This document shows positions 8,507 to 18,484 of a stretch of DNA of 64,000 nucleotides, one piece after another. Position 1 is the stretch's first letter; every line of letters starts with the position of its first letter. Origin of the DNA: Pachyseris speciosa (taxonomy: Eukaryota > Cnidaria > Anthozoa > Scleractinia > Pachyseridae); assembly GCA_016490735.1 (NCBI GenBank), contig JAEMWC010000013.1:62001-126000 (forward strand). The letters run 5' to 3'. The position numbers and the translations under genes were made by a program. Under the pieces are notes generated by a model. That model was not told the DNA's origin, did no database searches, and saw only the letters and a program-made list of their open reading frames with translations.

Positions 8507-9470
8507 ATGGGTATATTTAACCACGCAATAGAACATAAAAATGTGAAAAATAAAGATGGAACTGGATTTAAATTAACAAACGATGGGAACTATGATCTTG
8601 AAAACAAACGTTTGACGAATGTAAAACCCGGCAATGATGTTAATCATGTTGTTATTAAATCACAAGTTTCTGATATTGTTAGAGATAGTTTTTTAGATTT
8701 ATGGGTTTCTGAATATATTAGATTATACTCAAAATGTGTTTATCAAATCGACAGAGCGAATAGTAATTTTGTAAATATGAATGCAAACAAAAAAGTTGAA
8801 ACATTATATGATCTCTCAAATGAAGAAAATCATGCAACTCAATCAACTTTAAATTTAAGACCCAATGGTTTGTACCAAGGCTGAGAAACATAATGGACGT
8901 TATTTTTTAAAGTTTAATGGATCACAGAGAATGATAAGTAAAATAGATTTAAATAACAATGTTGTTAATATTTTTATTGTTTATAAATTAAATTCAAATA
9001 CAGGTGGAAATCCATGGAAAATGGACTTTTTGGTCATGATAATGGAGGTTATGATAAGTTTGTTAACTATTATAATGGTTCAAATTTAGTTATAAGTGGT
9101 GTTGATCAATCAAATTGTGTATATTTTGGTCCAACAGCATCTATACAAAATTTCACAAAATTAGCAGATTATTCCGTAAATGATTTAGGTCAAATTAATG
9201 TTTGGCATTGTTTATCCATTCATTGGGATAATTTATCTTCTCCAAAAACAAATACTAGTAAAATATATTGGAATAAAAAACATATAGGAAATTTTACAGC
9301 TGCTTCACGCCAAGGTTCAACTCAAATGACGTTTGGTGATTTAAATCCAAATTCCATTGCACCTTTAGATGGCTGTATTAGTTTTTTCTGTGTATACTTA
9401 GATTTTTATATTAGATGAAAAAACAATTTTAGATCATCATCAAATTTTAATGCAAAGATATAATATATGA
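8507..9470 (+). pseudogene. Fibre gene C with a lectin-like head, frameshifted
   Basis: Starts MGIFNHAIEH like gene A and has one shaft unit (NYDLENKRLTNV). After about residue 60 it carries LYDLSNEENHATQ and, in a second frame, FLKFNGSQRM and FIVYKL, then GLFGHDNGGYDKFVNYYNG and a beta-rich region. The 'W-DLS-N-HAT ... FNG' pattern is typical of laminin-G/concanavalin-like jelly rolls (family knowledge); a glycan-binding head is likely. Frame changes near 8,875, about 9,010-9,040 and about 9,410. The last frame ends at TGA 9468-9470, overlapping the next gene's ATG (9467) as ATGA. The shared N-terminus with gene A suggests heads were swapped onto a conserved stalk. Confidence 0.5.
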
Positions 9471-9889
9471 TACAAGACATAATTAAATACGTTAGCTATC
9501 TTTTTAATAAAACCAAACAACAACATATTAATATTGACGACACAATATTAAAATCATGCATAGTATACCAATATTTGTATTTCAAGCATTTCAAAAGAAT
9601 ACTTCCCATTAACAACATTTTATATATTCATAATGATATAGGACTTATTGGTCCAGGAAATGGTTGTATTACACGATTTTTGGAAAGAACACTTGGTTGG
9701 ACTCATGTATTACACTCACATAGTATTCTCCCCAATGCTTTTGGAAGATTCTATAATCGTTATTTATTAAATAGGGGATATACTTACGTGATTCCAGAGA
9801 ACATTTCACCGGAATTTATGAAAAGATCTCCATTATGTGGTCAGATAACAGGATTAATTTACTGTATTTGTAAAAGAATTATAAGCTAA
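9467..9889 (+). CDS. Unknown viral protein, 140 aa
   Basis: Intact frame overlapping the fibre C stop by four bases, so probably co-transcribed with it; no clear TCTAA box, only TAATATATGA at the start. The N-terminal half is Ile/Tyr/Lys-rich. The centre has IGPGNGCITRFLERTLGW and HSHSILPNAFGRFYNRYL. Two Cys flank the C-terminus (PLCGQITGLIYCICK), which is mildly hydrophobic and could be a short membrane anchor. I do not recognise it. The conserved-looking GPGNGC and HSH residues hint at an enzyme but no family can be named. Confidence 0.5.
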   Translation: MIQDIIKYVSYLFNKTKQQHINIDDTILKSCIVYQYLYFKHFKRILPINNILYIHNDIGLIGPGNGCITRFLERTLGWTHVLHSHSILPNAFGRFYNRYLLNRGYTYVIPENISPEFMKRSPLCGQITGLIYCICKRIIS

Positions 9890-9898
9890 AATAATATT

Positions 9899-10398
9899 AT
9901 GTGACAAAACAACGTACAAGCATTTTTGGTCTTAACCATATCTCAGTAAAACTTTCAAAAGAAAAAGTCGATGAATTAAAGTCTTATTATCAATCATATC
10001 ATCGCAAATGTTGGGCATTCAAACAAGCAATAAAGAGATTCAAAAAATGGAAAATAGCAGGAAATTCACTTAGTGTTTTATTCGCTTCTGGAGGTCTTGT
10101 TTCAGCCATTGCTACTTCAGGAATTAGTCTAGTTGCAATAAGTACAACAGCATTACTCATTCAGGGTTGGATGAAACATAAAAATCTGGATTTAAAAATA
10201 CAACAATGCATATATGCTTTCCAAACATATCAGCATCTCTTAAACAACATAAAAAACATATTGTGTTCTGGCGACTATGATCCCAATTTATATATGACGA
10301 TGACGCAAACAGACGATTTCATTACAGATTATTCACCAATAATTGATAAATGGCTTCAAAAATATGATAAATACTTCATTGAAGAAATTCCTAAATAA
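9899..10398 (+). CDS. Two-TM membrane protein with damaged start
   Basis: The 165-codon frame begins at GTG 9901. The ATG at 9899 is out of frame and is followed at once by TGA, so the initiation site looks shifted by one base. Residues about 54-88 form a hydrophobic hairpin (LSVLFASGGLVSAIATSGIS, then LVAISTTALLIQGW). It is flanked by a basic amphipathic helix (FKQAIKRFKKWKIAG) and a soluble C-terminal helix region (TDYSPIIDKWLQKY). This suggests a viral membrane or membrane-active minor virion protein, but no family is recognised. Its 3' end overlaps the convergent VLTF3-like gene by 8 bases. Confidence 0.5.
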
Positions 10399-11010
10399 TC
10401 ATTCTTAATTTAATAATATCCTTAATTTCCTTTCTTTTTTCATTAAGAATAAGTTTCCAATAATTTTCATATTCCTGAATTGTTTTCTTATTCTTTTTTA
10501 TTTCAAAATCTTCATTATAATCCATCAAGTTTAATATTTTTTTATAATGAATTCAATATTTATCATTCTTTTACGTTTATTATTTATAATTGGCAGAATG
10601 ATTTCAATTTGTTGGAATATTTTTTCAATGGTGACAATATCATGACAATAAATTTGTATATTGTATTTTTTCATAAAATCTAAAATTTTATTATTAATAT
10701 GATACTTGCGGTGGTAAATACTTTTACGTTTAAATTTGTGCTTGTTATTATGAAAATCAATATATTCAGAAACAGTTTTGCATCCATGAACTTTTCCACA
10801 ATTTGAACAAATTACATTACAATTATCTTTTATAATATTCTTTTCATCACAACACTGTTCTTCTTTAATGCTATTATGTTCTGCTATTTCTTCCTCACAA
10901 AATGGACAGCTAATAAATTCATATTCTTCACCATTTCTTAAATAATCATGAATATCACAATTACATGTTTTATCATCTTCAATTATTGTAATATATTTCT
11001 GACCTTTCAT
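10391..11010 (-). pseudogene. VLTF3-like viral late transcription factor, frameshifted
   Basis: From ATG 11010 the frame encodes 159 residues. Cysteine pairs lie at 35-38 (CPFC), 53-54 and 68-71 (CSNCGKVHG), forming a zinc-ribbon-like start. They are followed by EYIDFHNNKHKFKRKS and YHRKYH (99-104), then a helical part with NNKRKRMINIEFIIKK. This order is that of the poxvirus VLTF3-like family (Pfam family known from memory), which acts in late viral transcription. The frame stops after IIKKY at a run of seven A (plus-strand T7, 10537-10543). A shifted frame continues to TAG 10393-10391 with NKKTIQEYENYWKLI, consistent with the family's C-terminal Trp region, so one slip splits the gene. No TCTAA box; upstream is only an AT-rich ATATATATATAG. 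If functional it could act on the conserved boxes of this element. Confidence 0.6.
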
Positions 11011-11934
11011 ATTATAACTATATATATATTATTTTTACCGAGAACCATCTGGCGCGACTCAGTCTTATTTTCTTTTTGGACTCATTCTGTACAATTTATA
11101 TAAGTCATTTTGGCTTTGACCTTTTCCAAGGGCCCGGGATCCTACAATTTTTCCCATATTATTACATAGTGTTATTTCTTTAAGTGTCTTCATCTATATT
11201 ATAAAAATTGAAAATAAAATTTGAAAGTGCGTTTAAAATGATATTGAAAATATTAATTGGGAAATACGCATGATCTGAAACAATTAGCGATGACTCATTT
11301 AACAGGGGTTTCTCTGTTTTTCCGAGAATGTCACGCTTGGTGATTTTTCCGAGAATGTCACGCATAGGGGTTGAATTGCTTATTGAAATATTCAGTAAAA
11401 TTAAAAACACTATAGTTTTATATAAAATTTGAAATTTTTTTGAAACATTTTGTTTTCAGTTGAATTTAAAAATATATAGTATTCAATTGAATTTGAGTAG
11501 TATAGTAGTGAGGTGCGCTAGCTCACCCAACTACTATACTACTACCTTATACGTCAATAGAGGAGATCGTGGAAAAAGGTATTGTGCTAGGATGCATTTC
11601 TACTCACGTGTGCTGGAACTTTGTATCCACATAACACAACATCCTTATCCAAAACACGGATATTTATCCCTGTCACTGGATTCAACCTATGATGACATTA
11701 AAATACCAGTAGTGAGAGCAGGGCCAAATCCTTCTGTTTTGTTTCAAATGAGGCTTTTATACATTAGGTAAGGGTGTTTTTTTCCAGAGCATCTCTAATA
11801 TATGCCCTATCCACCGAAGAACTGTTTTAAGCACTCAATGCTTCTCAAGAGGTTTCAGAAATCTTCACATTTTATCCTTGACGAACAAAGCGGTAATACC
11901 AGCCCATTAATGAATTTATGAGACACATATATAT
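11011..11934. other. AT-rich border and non-coding stretch
   Basis: Coding density and AT-richness fall after about 11,030, marking the likely edge of the viral element; no terminal repeat was found. Contents: a direct repeat TTTTTCCGAGAATGTCACGC at about 11,316 and 11,343, and a hairpin at 11,497-11,543 (arms GTAGTATAGTAGT / ACTACTATACTAC). No gene seen. Confidence 0.4.
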
Positions 11935-12225
11935 GAACTGCGCATTAAAGAATGAATATGTAAATGATCATCGCAGTTATGAACTCTTCTTAAGCAGTAG
12001 TGAAAATAAGGCCTGAAAACAAATTTTGCCTTGTACGGGATTCGAACCCACGACCTCTGCGATAACGGTGCAGTGCTCTACCAACTCAGCTAACAAGCCA
12101 CCTGGGAGCTGGTCATTTTGTTGGTTCGTAATATACCCGTGAGTGGTGAATAGGTGAGAATGAATATATGAAAATCATATCCTGACTTGAACTGCGGATT
12201 AAAGAATGACTATGTGAATGACCAT
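11935..12225 (-). mobile_element. tRNA-derived SINE
   Basis: A tRNA-like head lies at 12,099-12,028 on the minus strand: A box TAGCTGAGTTGG, B box GGTTCGAATCC, acceptor arm with one mismatch; a conventional fold would give anticodon GTT. Tail sequence resembles the SINEs at 26,140-26,640 (AGGCCTGAAAA... and GCAGTT..GAAC). The mismatched stem and tail argue against a true tRNA gene. Confidence 0.6.
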
Positions 12226-12895
12226 GGCATCACATCCATATAAAACAGATTGCATTGGTACTTGTAGGGGTCGGTAGGTAAAAGAGACTTTCGAAATGGC
12301 CGTCAACATGGCCGCTTGTCAACAACAACCGGAATTTCGGTTGACAATTCAAATGGTACAGCTCATTCCAATGGAAAGTTCCAGTGGAAATTCTCAGACG
12401 TACTCCTCTTTTTTTTCCTTTCCAACCGATGAGAGCCGAAAATTCCTGGACCATTTGTCAGACCATGCTGGTCCCGCTGCGTTTTCGCGCGTTTTTCGAT
12501 CGCTTTGACGGGAAATCCCGTCCAAACGCGTATTTACAGTAGCGTATCCTTAAACCGAGATATTTTTTCGCTAAAATAAATCTTTCCACCTGTCCCAATA
12601 ACATTGCGCCTTTTTTTAAAATCCAGTTTTGGACTTTTTTATGGGCTTCGACTTACCGCGATGCAAATCAGTTTGTGACGTCAAATCAGGAATAGACCCG
12701 TGCCCCTTACTAGCTCTGTCATGGGACAGATGATGGCCAGATTTTGAAACTTTTACAGTCTATATATGAAAAGTCAAGATTAACAGCATCCCCCGAAACC
12801 CAGGGGAGATAGTCAGGATGGGATGAAGATTCGGGACGAGCGAAAAAGAAAAAAAAATCCAAACAAACAAACAAAGGAGGAAACTGAACTCTGAC
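12226..12895. other. P450 intron 5 or 3' flank, no gene seen
   Basis: Non-coding on both strands. It was searched by eye for a minus-strand P450 continuation (PERF or FxxGxRxCxG) and none was found. Confidence 0.4.
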
Positions 12896-13062
12896 CTCAA
12901 GCTTTCTTTAAAACAGGCCTTTAAATAAGGCAGCTTGCCAATGCTTTTGGCTGTCACGCTTTCATCTTTTCCCACGACCCTCTCTACCTCTTCGTACAGC
13001 TTCTCTTGTACGTGTGGAAATCTTCCAAGGTTATACATCATCCACAAAACAGAGATGGATGT
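12896..13062 (-). CDS. Cytochrome P450 exon 5 (end of I helix to K helix)
   Basis: Acceptor AG at 13064-13063, donor GT at 12895-12894. Encodes TSISVLWMMYNLGRFPHVQE through the K helix KESLR, the conserved ExxR pair that locks the heme pocket. It joins exon 4 in phase 0 so that AGVDS runs into TS, the proton-delivery threonine region of the I helix. The next exons (meander and heme-cysteine loop) do not occur between here and the viral element at 11 kb. They lie beyond the window with the element in an intron, or are lost. Confidence 0.85.
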
Positions 13063-13705
13063 CTGGTTTGCAAAGGGAAAAAAATTTTTGTTTAACGCTT
13101 TCAAGGTATATCACTTGTTATTTCAAGTTGGTAGCCAATCAGAAAGATTGAAAGGCATTGTGTGTTCTGAGTTAATAAAATCGATCAAATAATAGCATAA
13201 TACATTACTAGACTTGTCACTGGCTTAGTGGAAATGGTATAAAAGCAATAAAAATTGGATCATTGTATAATACATTTTCAGAGTCATCATTATCTTGGAG
13301 GAAATGAGATATCAGCCATGATACCATGCCCTTCAATGCCCATGCCCATGCCCATTCAATAATTTTCTTGTCGTTTTAGAAAAATGAATTCCAAAAAAGT
13401 CTAGCAATATTCCTTGGATATTTTTTTAAAGAGTTATTTCGCTCGCTCTTGTTGGTTATGGGATGACTATAGCCAAATCACCGCTACGCACCCCTCTGGC
13501 TATTATCATCCCGTATCCAACGCGAACTAGTGGAAAAATTGTTCATCATAGGTAAAAGTCAGGATCCACGTCATCGGTAATGATACCAAATTTATTAGAA
13601 AAAGATCAGAAATAAAAAAAAAAGTGGTGGAAATCCTGATCGAAATCCTATAAGTCGTCGAATTGCATACTTTGTTTGCATCATTTCTTGTTATTAGTTA
13701 CTCAC
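13063..13705. other. P450 intron 4
   Basis: AT-rich intron, no other feature recognised. Confidence 0.5.
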
Positions 13706-13803
13706 AGAATCAACTCCAGCCAACATGACGTCAAATGCCATGCCCGCGATGTCATGTGGGGTCAGTTCCTTCTTCGTGAGCAAATACGTCAACACTGATA
13801 CAA
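13706..13803 (-). CDS. Cytochrome P450 exon 4 (I helix)
   Basis: Minus-strand frame VLTYLLTKKELTPHDIAGMA then FDVMLAGVDS, the I-helix AGxD(S/T) oxygen-activation motif. Donor GTGAGT starts at 13705; the acceptor is probably CAG with the exon's first base at 13803. The simplest exon 3 and exon 4 sites do not agree in phase (exon 3 leaves two bases, exon 4 needs one). So either another splice site is used or there is a one-base indel. Confidence 0.8.
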
Positions 13804-14205
13804 CTGGAAACAGATTGCAACGGGAGAAAATGAATGGACTTCCTCAAGAGGCCTCTTAAAGGACAACTTTATACTGCAAAAAGTAAGCTAAAATACTTAC
13901 GCTAACTTTGTTAGTACATATACTTACTGCTATAAGCCAATTCATTCGTGGTTGACGGAGTTTGCAGAGCTTACTAGATCGTTTTATTATTTGGATTAAT
14001 TAACGACGTAATCTTTTATAGGCGAGTTGTACCATAACTATGCAACCTTCATTTGCTCTCTCATTTATTTAACGTTTAATACTTGGGACAGGGCAAACAA
14101 CATTTATTCATTGAGAAACATGCCGTCTTTGGATATAACGAAATGAATAAAATATTAACTATGTAAATAAATCTATGTATTTAGGAACGTTAACTGCAAT
14201 TTTAC
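13804..14205. other. P450 intron 3
   Basis: No feature recognised. Confidence 0.5.
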
Positions 14206-14512
14206 CAGCTTAAGGAAGAATTTTTATCCAATTCACCTTTAGTATTTCCAGCAGGATCGATTTCTTCGACTTCTTTTATCTTCTTGTCTACGAGCTCTTC
14301 CCCAATGTCATAGAAAGTATTGGCAATCTTGAGGAACTTTTTAAATGTCGGGGTATCCATATAGCGCATAGCGATTCTGCTTACAGGGTTAAACGACAGT
14401 TGTTGGTGAACCACTAGCAACTCTCGCAGCGTTTGAATGAATTTCATTGCCTCCTCTTTCGGAGGCTCTTCAAACAGACCAAGACGAGTGTCGAACATAA
14501 ATGATGCAATTC
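14206..14512 (-). CDS. Cytochrome P450 exon 3 (E-H helix region)
   Basis: Acceptor AG 14514-14513, donor GT 14205-14204. Encodes IASFMFDTRLGLFEEPPKEE, then FIQTLRELLVVHQQLSFNPV and a charged helix ending in EIDPAGNTKGELDKNSS. The 'FDTRLG' block after the C-D helices is characteristic of mitochondrial-type animal P450s (CYP10/24/27 clan, from memory). It is in phase with exon 2 (split Gly codon). Confidence 0.85.
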
Positions 14513-15746
14513 CTATGTAAAACATGAGAATAACATGATTATTACAGCAACGCCGCCATATTGGATTTTTCGAGATGGGAGTTGTACGCTCCTAGTGATG
14601 GGCTCCTGGTAGTGCGAAATATTCGCAGAATGTTTAAAAGGCAGTGAACGAGTGAAATAACCCTCACAAAAAGATATGCAATCTTGTTTACTAAGTATTT
14701 TGTCCCACGTCGTGATTATGACTCAAGTCAAATAAAGGTTTCATTTCGCATGCCATCTTGGCCTGGAAAATGGGGCGAATGAGGCCTCTTAAAGTGCACA
14801 CGATGCGAAATTTCAAAGCCAGTTCTTTTTCTCCGATATGAAAATTGGTGTTTTAAGAAACATTTTCAGGGGAAAATAATTTACTAAAAGTACCAGGAAC
14901 TTACTTTAAAATGCGGTGAAAACTGGGCCTTCCTCACTAAAATTCGAGACAAAGACCTGGGATCTGGTAAATAGTCATAAAGTCATTCGTGTGTACTAAG
15001 TCGAGTGCGTGACTCTGTTTTTGTGAGTTCCATGGAATAAAAATGTCGGAAAACTACCAAGATTCACTACCGGGGCCGCCAGATGCGCAAAACTTTCCAG
15101 TTTTAAGCATTTTCGCCTTCTCAGATATGTTTCACGCTTGAACATTACACGCGAATGGCATCACAGAGACCTATTGGCCGCGCGCAAAATGTCTCAGATT
15201 TCAGGCCACGGCGGGAATTTCGGAACCCCATTCAAATGGTGAATCCCTGTCACAAAAGCGAGGGAAACGACTGAAAATTAAATATGGGGAGTATAAGCTA
15301 TCTACAAACGTAAAAAAATGCCAATTAATTTTCGATTCATGTGCACTTTAAGAAGTTTTCCTAGCAATGGAGACCATTGGGACAGGTGGCCAGCCGAATA
15401 CCCAGCCTCCACCAAAACCTGATATGTGTATTATGAGAAAACAAGGTAGTAAGTATGTTCCCAACTCTTTCCTGTTAGTGTGTGATTTCTTTCACGCCTT
15501 CATCACGCTTTTCACGTGGAGGTGAAAAAGGCAAGCCTAACGTCTTAACGCCACTGCCAAATGGTCGAGAAACAAGGCAGCGGTCAGAACTGAGATAGAT
15601 GTGGAGCACATAGCCAGCATAATCTTAGCAATTACTTTCAAGACCCTGGTTTGTTGTCCCGTATGGGGTTTGAACGCACAACCTTTCGCTAAGCATTCTT
15701 GTGCTCTACCAACTGCGAAAATTTACGGTATGTTTAAAAAACAAAC
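14513..15746. other. P450 intron 2 with a degenerate tRNA-like/SINE piece
   Basis: A weak minus-strand tRNA-like sequence lies at about 15,718-15,648 (B-box-like GTTTGAAC); the rest is unremarkable. Confidence 0.35.
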
Positions 15747-15946
15747 CTTCTGTTGACCATTTGCTCAGTTCATCTTCCAAGTCAGGAATGTATCCACCCG
15801 GTCCGCATTCTTCCTTCAATTTAGCAAGTCTCGCAATTGCATCCTCCGTCACGGCACTGAAATTATCAAAGTTCTCCTCCACTATTTTAGGTCGCATAAT
15901 TTTAGGAGCAATACTGTGACGCAACCTGTACCACTCTTCGCCATCT
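15747..15946 (-). CDS. Cytochrome P450 exon 2 (B'-C-D helix region)
   Basis: Acceptor AG 15948-15947, donor GTTTGT at 15746. Encodes DGEEWYRLRHSIAPKIMRPK (the C-helix WxxxR heme-propionate contact) followed by NFDNFSAVTEDAIARLAKLK and DLEDELSKWSTEG. It is in phase with both exon 1 (split Ser codon across a 29-kb intron) and exon 3, which supports one gene. Confidence 0.85.
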
Positions 15947-17029
15947 CTGAAACGCATAAAAAAAATCAACATGTGAGGACGAGGCGTGATCTAGAGAGAA
16001 AACGCGTCAATGAAATGGTTTTCAATTGGGTGTCGGGTTAATTATCCTTTGGCTTTGTTTCCTGTCCGCACATATTTTCCCGCGCTTGGCGTCGGCTACA
16101 TGCAATTGCTTCGTATTCTGATTGGCTCATTGGACTGTTTGCGTCAGTTATGATTAGTCAGAATAATACAACACATTCGTATTCTCGGTATTGAACTGGA
16201 TCTAGCATGAAGTGGAGGCTCTAGCATGAAGTGGAGGCTCTAGCACGAAGTGGAGGCTCTTGCGGGGGAATTCCCCGTTTAAGCCTCGTACGCAAGCAAG
16301 TTCCAGTTTATTACGTTGAATACGAATAAGGTCTATTGCTTTGGTCTTGGTTTGAAAACCCCTCTCTCTTAGAATTGCGCAATCAAATGCAAACTGGCGA
16401 ATTTCACGAAATTTAGACCCACAGTGGCACGGTTAAACAGAGAATCTCTAAATTTGGGGAATGTCTCCAGCTTTTGTTTGCTCTTTTCTGACAAGATCTG
16501 GGGTACGATGGCGTTCTAAATTGAGGATACTCGTAAATTCAGATCAATTTACGAATTGACGATAATCTTTAATTCAGAGAGGAGATCATATTGTTGATAG
16601 AAAGTAGTTTCGTCTTTAGTGCTTTCTTCCTCAGAAATGGGCCCTTTCCAGCTGGTCAGTCACGTGGTACAAAAACGGTATGCTGGAGGGCCAGCAATGC
16701 ACTAGGACATGACAAACAAAGAGCTTACACTATTTAAAATAGTAATTCAAGGAACAGGTGATTAAAGCAACATATGACGAAATCCTCCACCAATTAATTA
16801 GAGCAAAAGAACTTCTATAATCACCTAAATAATTATACTTATTGAAGATCGAGTGGTCAGCCTTCTCTCGTTCTGAACTCTTTTTTTTTTCTTCCGACTT
16901 CTCGACTCTCATATGTTTTCAATATCGCGACTGGCGTTTGTTGTCACGACATCTACTTAGTATTGTATCGCTATTAAAAATACACTCCGGCATTATGCAG
17001 ATCTCAACCTATATATTTTGCTAACTTCG
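15947..17029. other. Start of P450 intron 1
   Basis: Contains three tandem copies of a 19-bp unit (CTCTAGCATGAAGTGGAGG type) at about 16,200-16,262; no gene seen. Confidence 0.45.
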
Positions 17030-17412
17030 GTCACAACTACTCTCCACCGGGCTTGCTTTCGTATAAACATTACACTTATGAACTCTTGAAGTGATTGAAT
17101 TTACATTGAGTTTTGCTTTCATAGTATTAGCCTGTTAGGGAATATTTGCAGCGTATTTGTGCGAATCGTTCGTGGCTGCGAGACTAGCGGGCCGTGACCG
17201 AGCTTTTGCCAACTTGTCAATCTCACGACGTAAGTCAAACTCTTTTGGCAGTTTTGAAATGGATTGAATATAATTTTATTTTTCCAGGGTCGATTGTAAG
17301 AGATTTAGGAACGGACCCTCGTAGAGGATTATTATGGTTTTCAGAGTTTTACAAGAGTCTCACATCGGTCGCGCTGCTAATTTGTTGTTATGATATGAAT
17401 AACTGAATTCAA

Positions 17413-17833
17413 CTCAAGATAAATCACTTCAAGGGTTCATTTGTAAAATATTTATATCAAGTCTATCAAAGCTAGCCCCGTGTAGAGCAGTGCTCTACAC
17501 CAGTGAAAAATTTCTCGGTCAAATCCAATTTGTTTTCAGCATTTTGTTGCCACCGAGATCAACAACTACAGTAACCCCTTCTCTAGATAATAATCTTACG
17601 GTAAATAATCTTGATCTTGTGTACTGGAACTCGCGATTTTTAGTCGCGTCTGACAGCCTAATTATAACACAGTGAATTGGCCATTTTTATACTAGAGACG
17701 CATTATCCGTCCAGACGAATTATGCGTCTATCGTTTTATCCGAGTAGTGTAAAGACGGGACGAACTACATGAGACGCATAATCCGTCTGGGACGAACTTG
17801 GACAAACATTTGTAGTGCGTCTGTTTAATTCGA

Positions 17834-17864
<31 letters not shown>

Positions 17865-18175
17865 GCGTCTAGACGAACTATCCGCTTTAGTTCGTCTTGA
17901 AAGACTAGTCGAACTAAACAGACGCACTACAAATGTTTGCCCAAGTTCGTGCCAGACGGATTATGCGTCTCTAGTATAAAAACGGCTAATAATCGTAAGC
18001 TAATTGCTGATCTCGATGACAACAAAATGTTGAATTGATCAAATTGGATTTGACTGAGAAATTTTGACATTTAGAGCACTGCTCTACACGGGGCTTGTGC
18101 TTTGATAGGCTTGATATAAATATTTTACGAATGAACCCGCTTGAAGTGATTTGTCTTGAGTTTGCTTTTATAGGA
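17413..18175. mobile_element. Foldback element with GTAGAGCACTGCTCTACAC arms
   Basis: Arms about 17,413-17,580 and 18,020-18,175; the same family sits uninterrupted at 52,625-53,085. The core is interrupted by the element at 17,680-17,986. Confidence 0.6.
17680..17986. mobile_element. Short MITE with GACGCATTATCCGTC-type arms
   Basis: Ends read CCATTTTTATACTAGAGACG and its inverted match CTCTAGTATAAAAACGG. The interior repeats AGACG..TTATGCGTCT several times in both senses. Confidence 0.6.
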
Positions 18176-18484
18176 TTAGTCAGTTCGCAACTGATTATAT
18201 TTTCCCCTTTTGTCGCTCGATCTTTGAGAGTTCAGTTATTCATATAATAACAACAAAAACAGCGCGACTGATGTGAGACTTGTAAAACAGCTCTGAAAAC
18301 CACAATTATCCTCTGCGAGACGCCGCTCCTAAATCGCTTACAATCGATCCCGGAAAAATAAAATTTTATTTAATCCATTTCAAAACTGCCACAAGAGTTT
18401 GACCTACACTGTGAAATTGACATGGCAAAAGCTCGCTTCTCTGAGCTTCGCAAATATGCTGCAAATATCATTCCCGAACAGACT

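Noticed and set aside
9600..9700. GPGNG in the 9467 gene as a parvovirus-like phospholipase A2
   Set aside because: The HDxxY catalytic pair does not follow at the right distance.
11460..11771. 103-codon plus frame
   Set aside because: Begins over a hairpin and has no family resemblance or box; outside the dense viral block.
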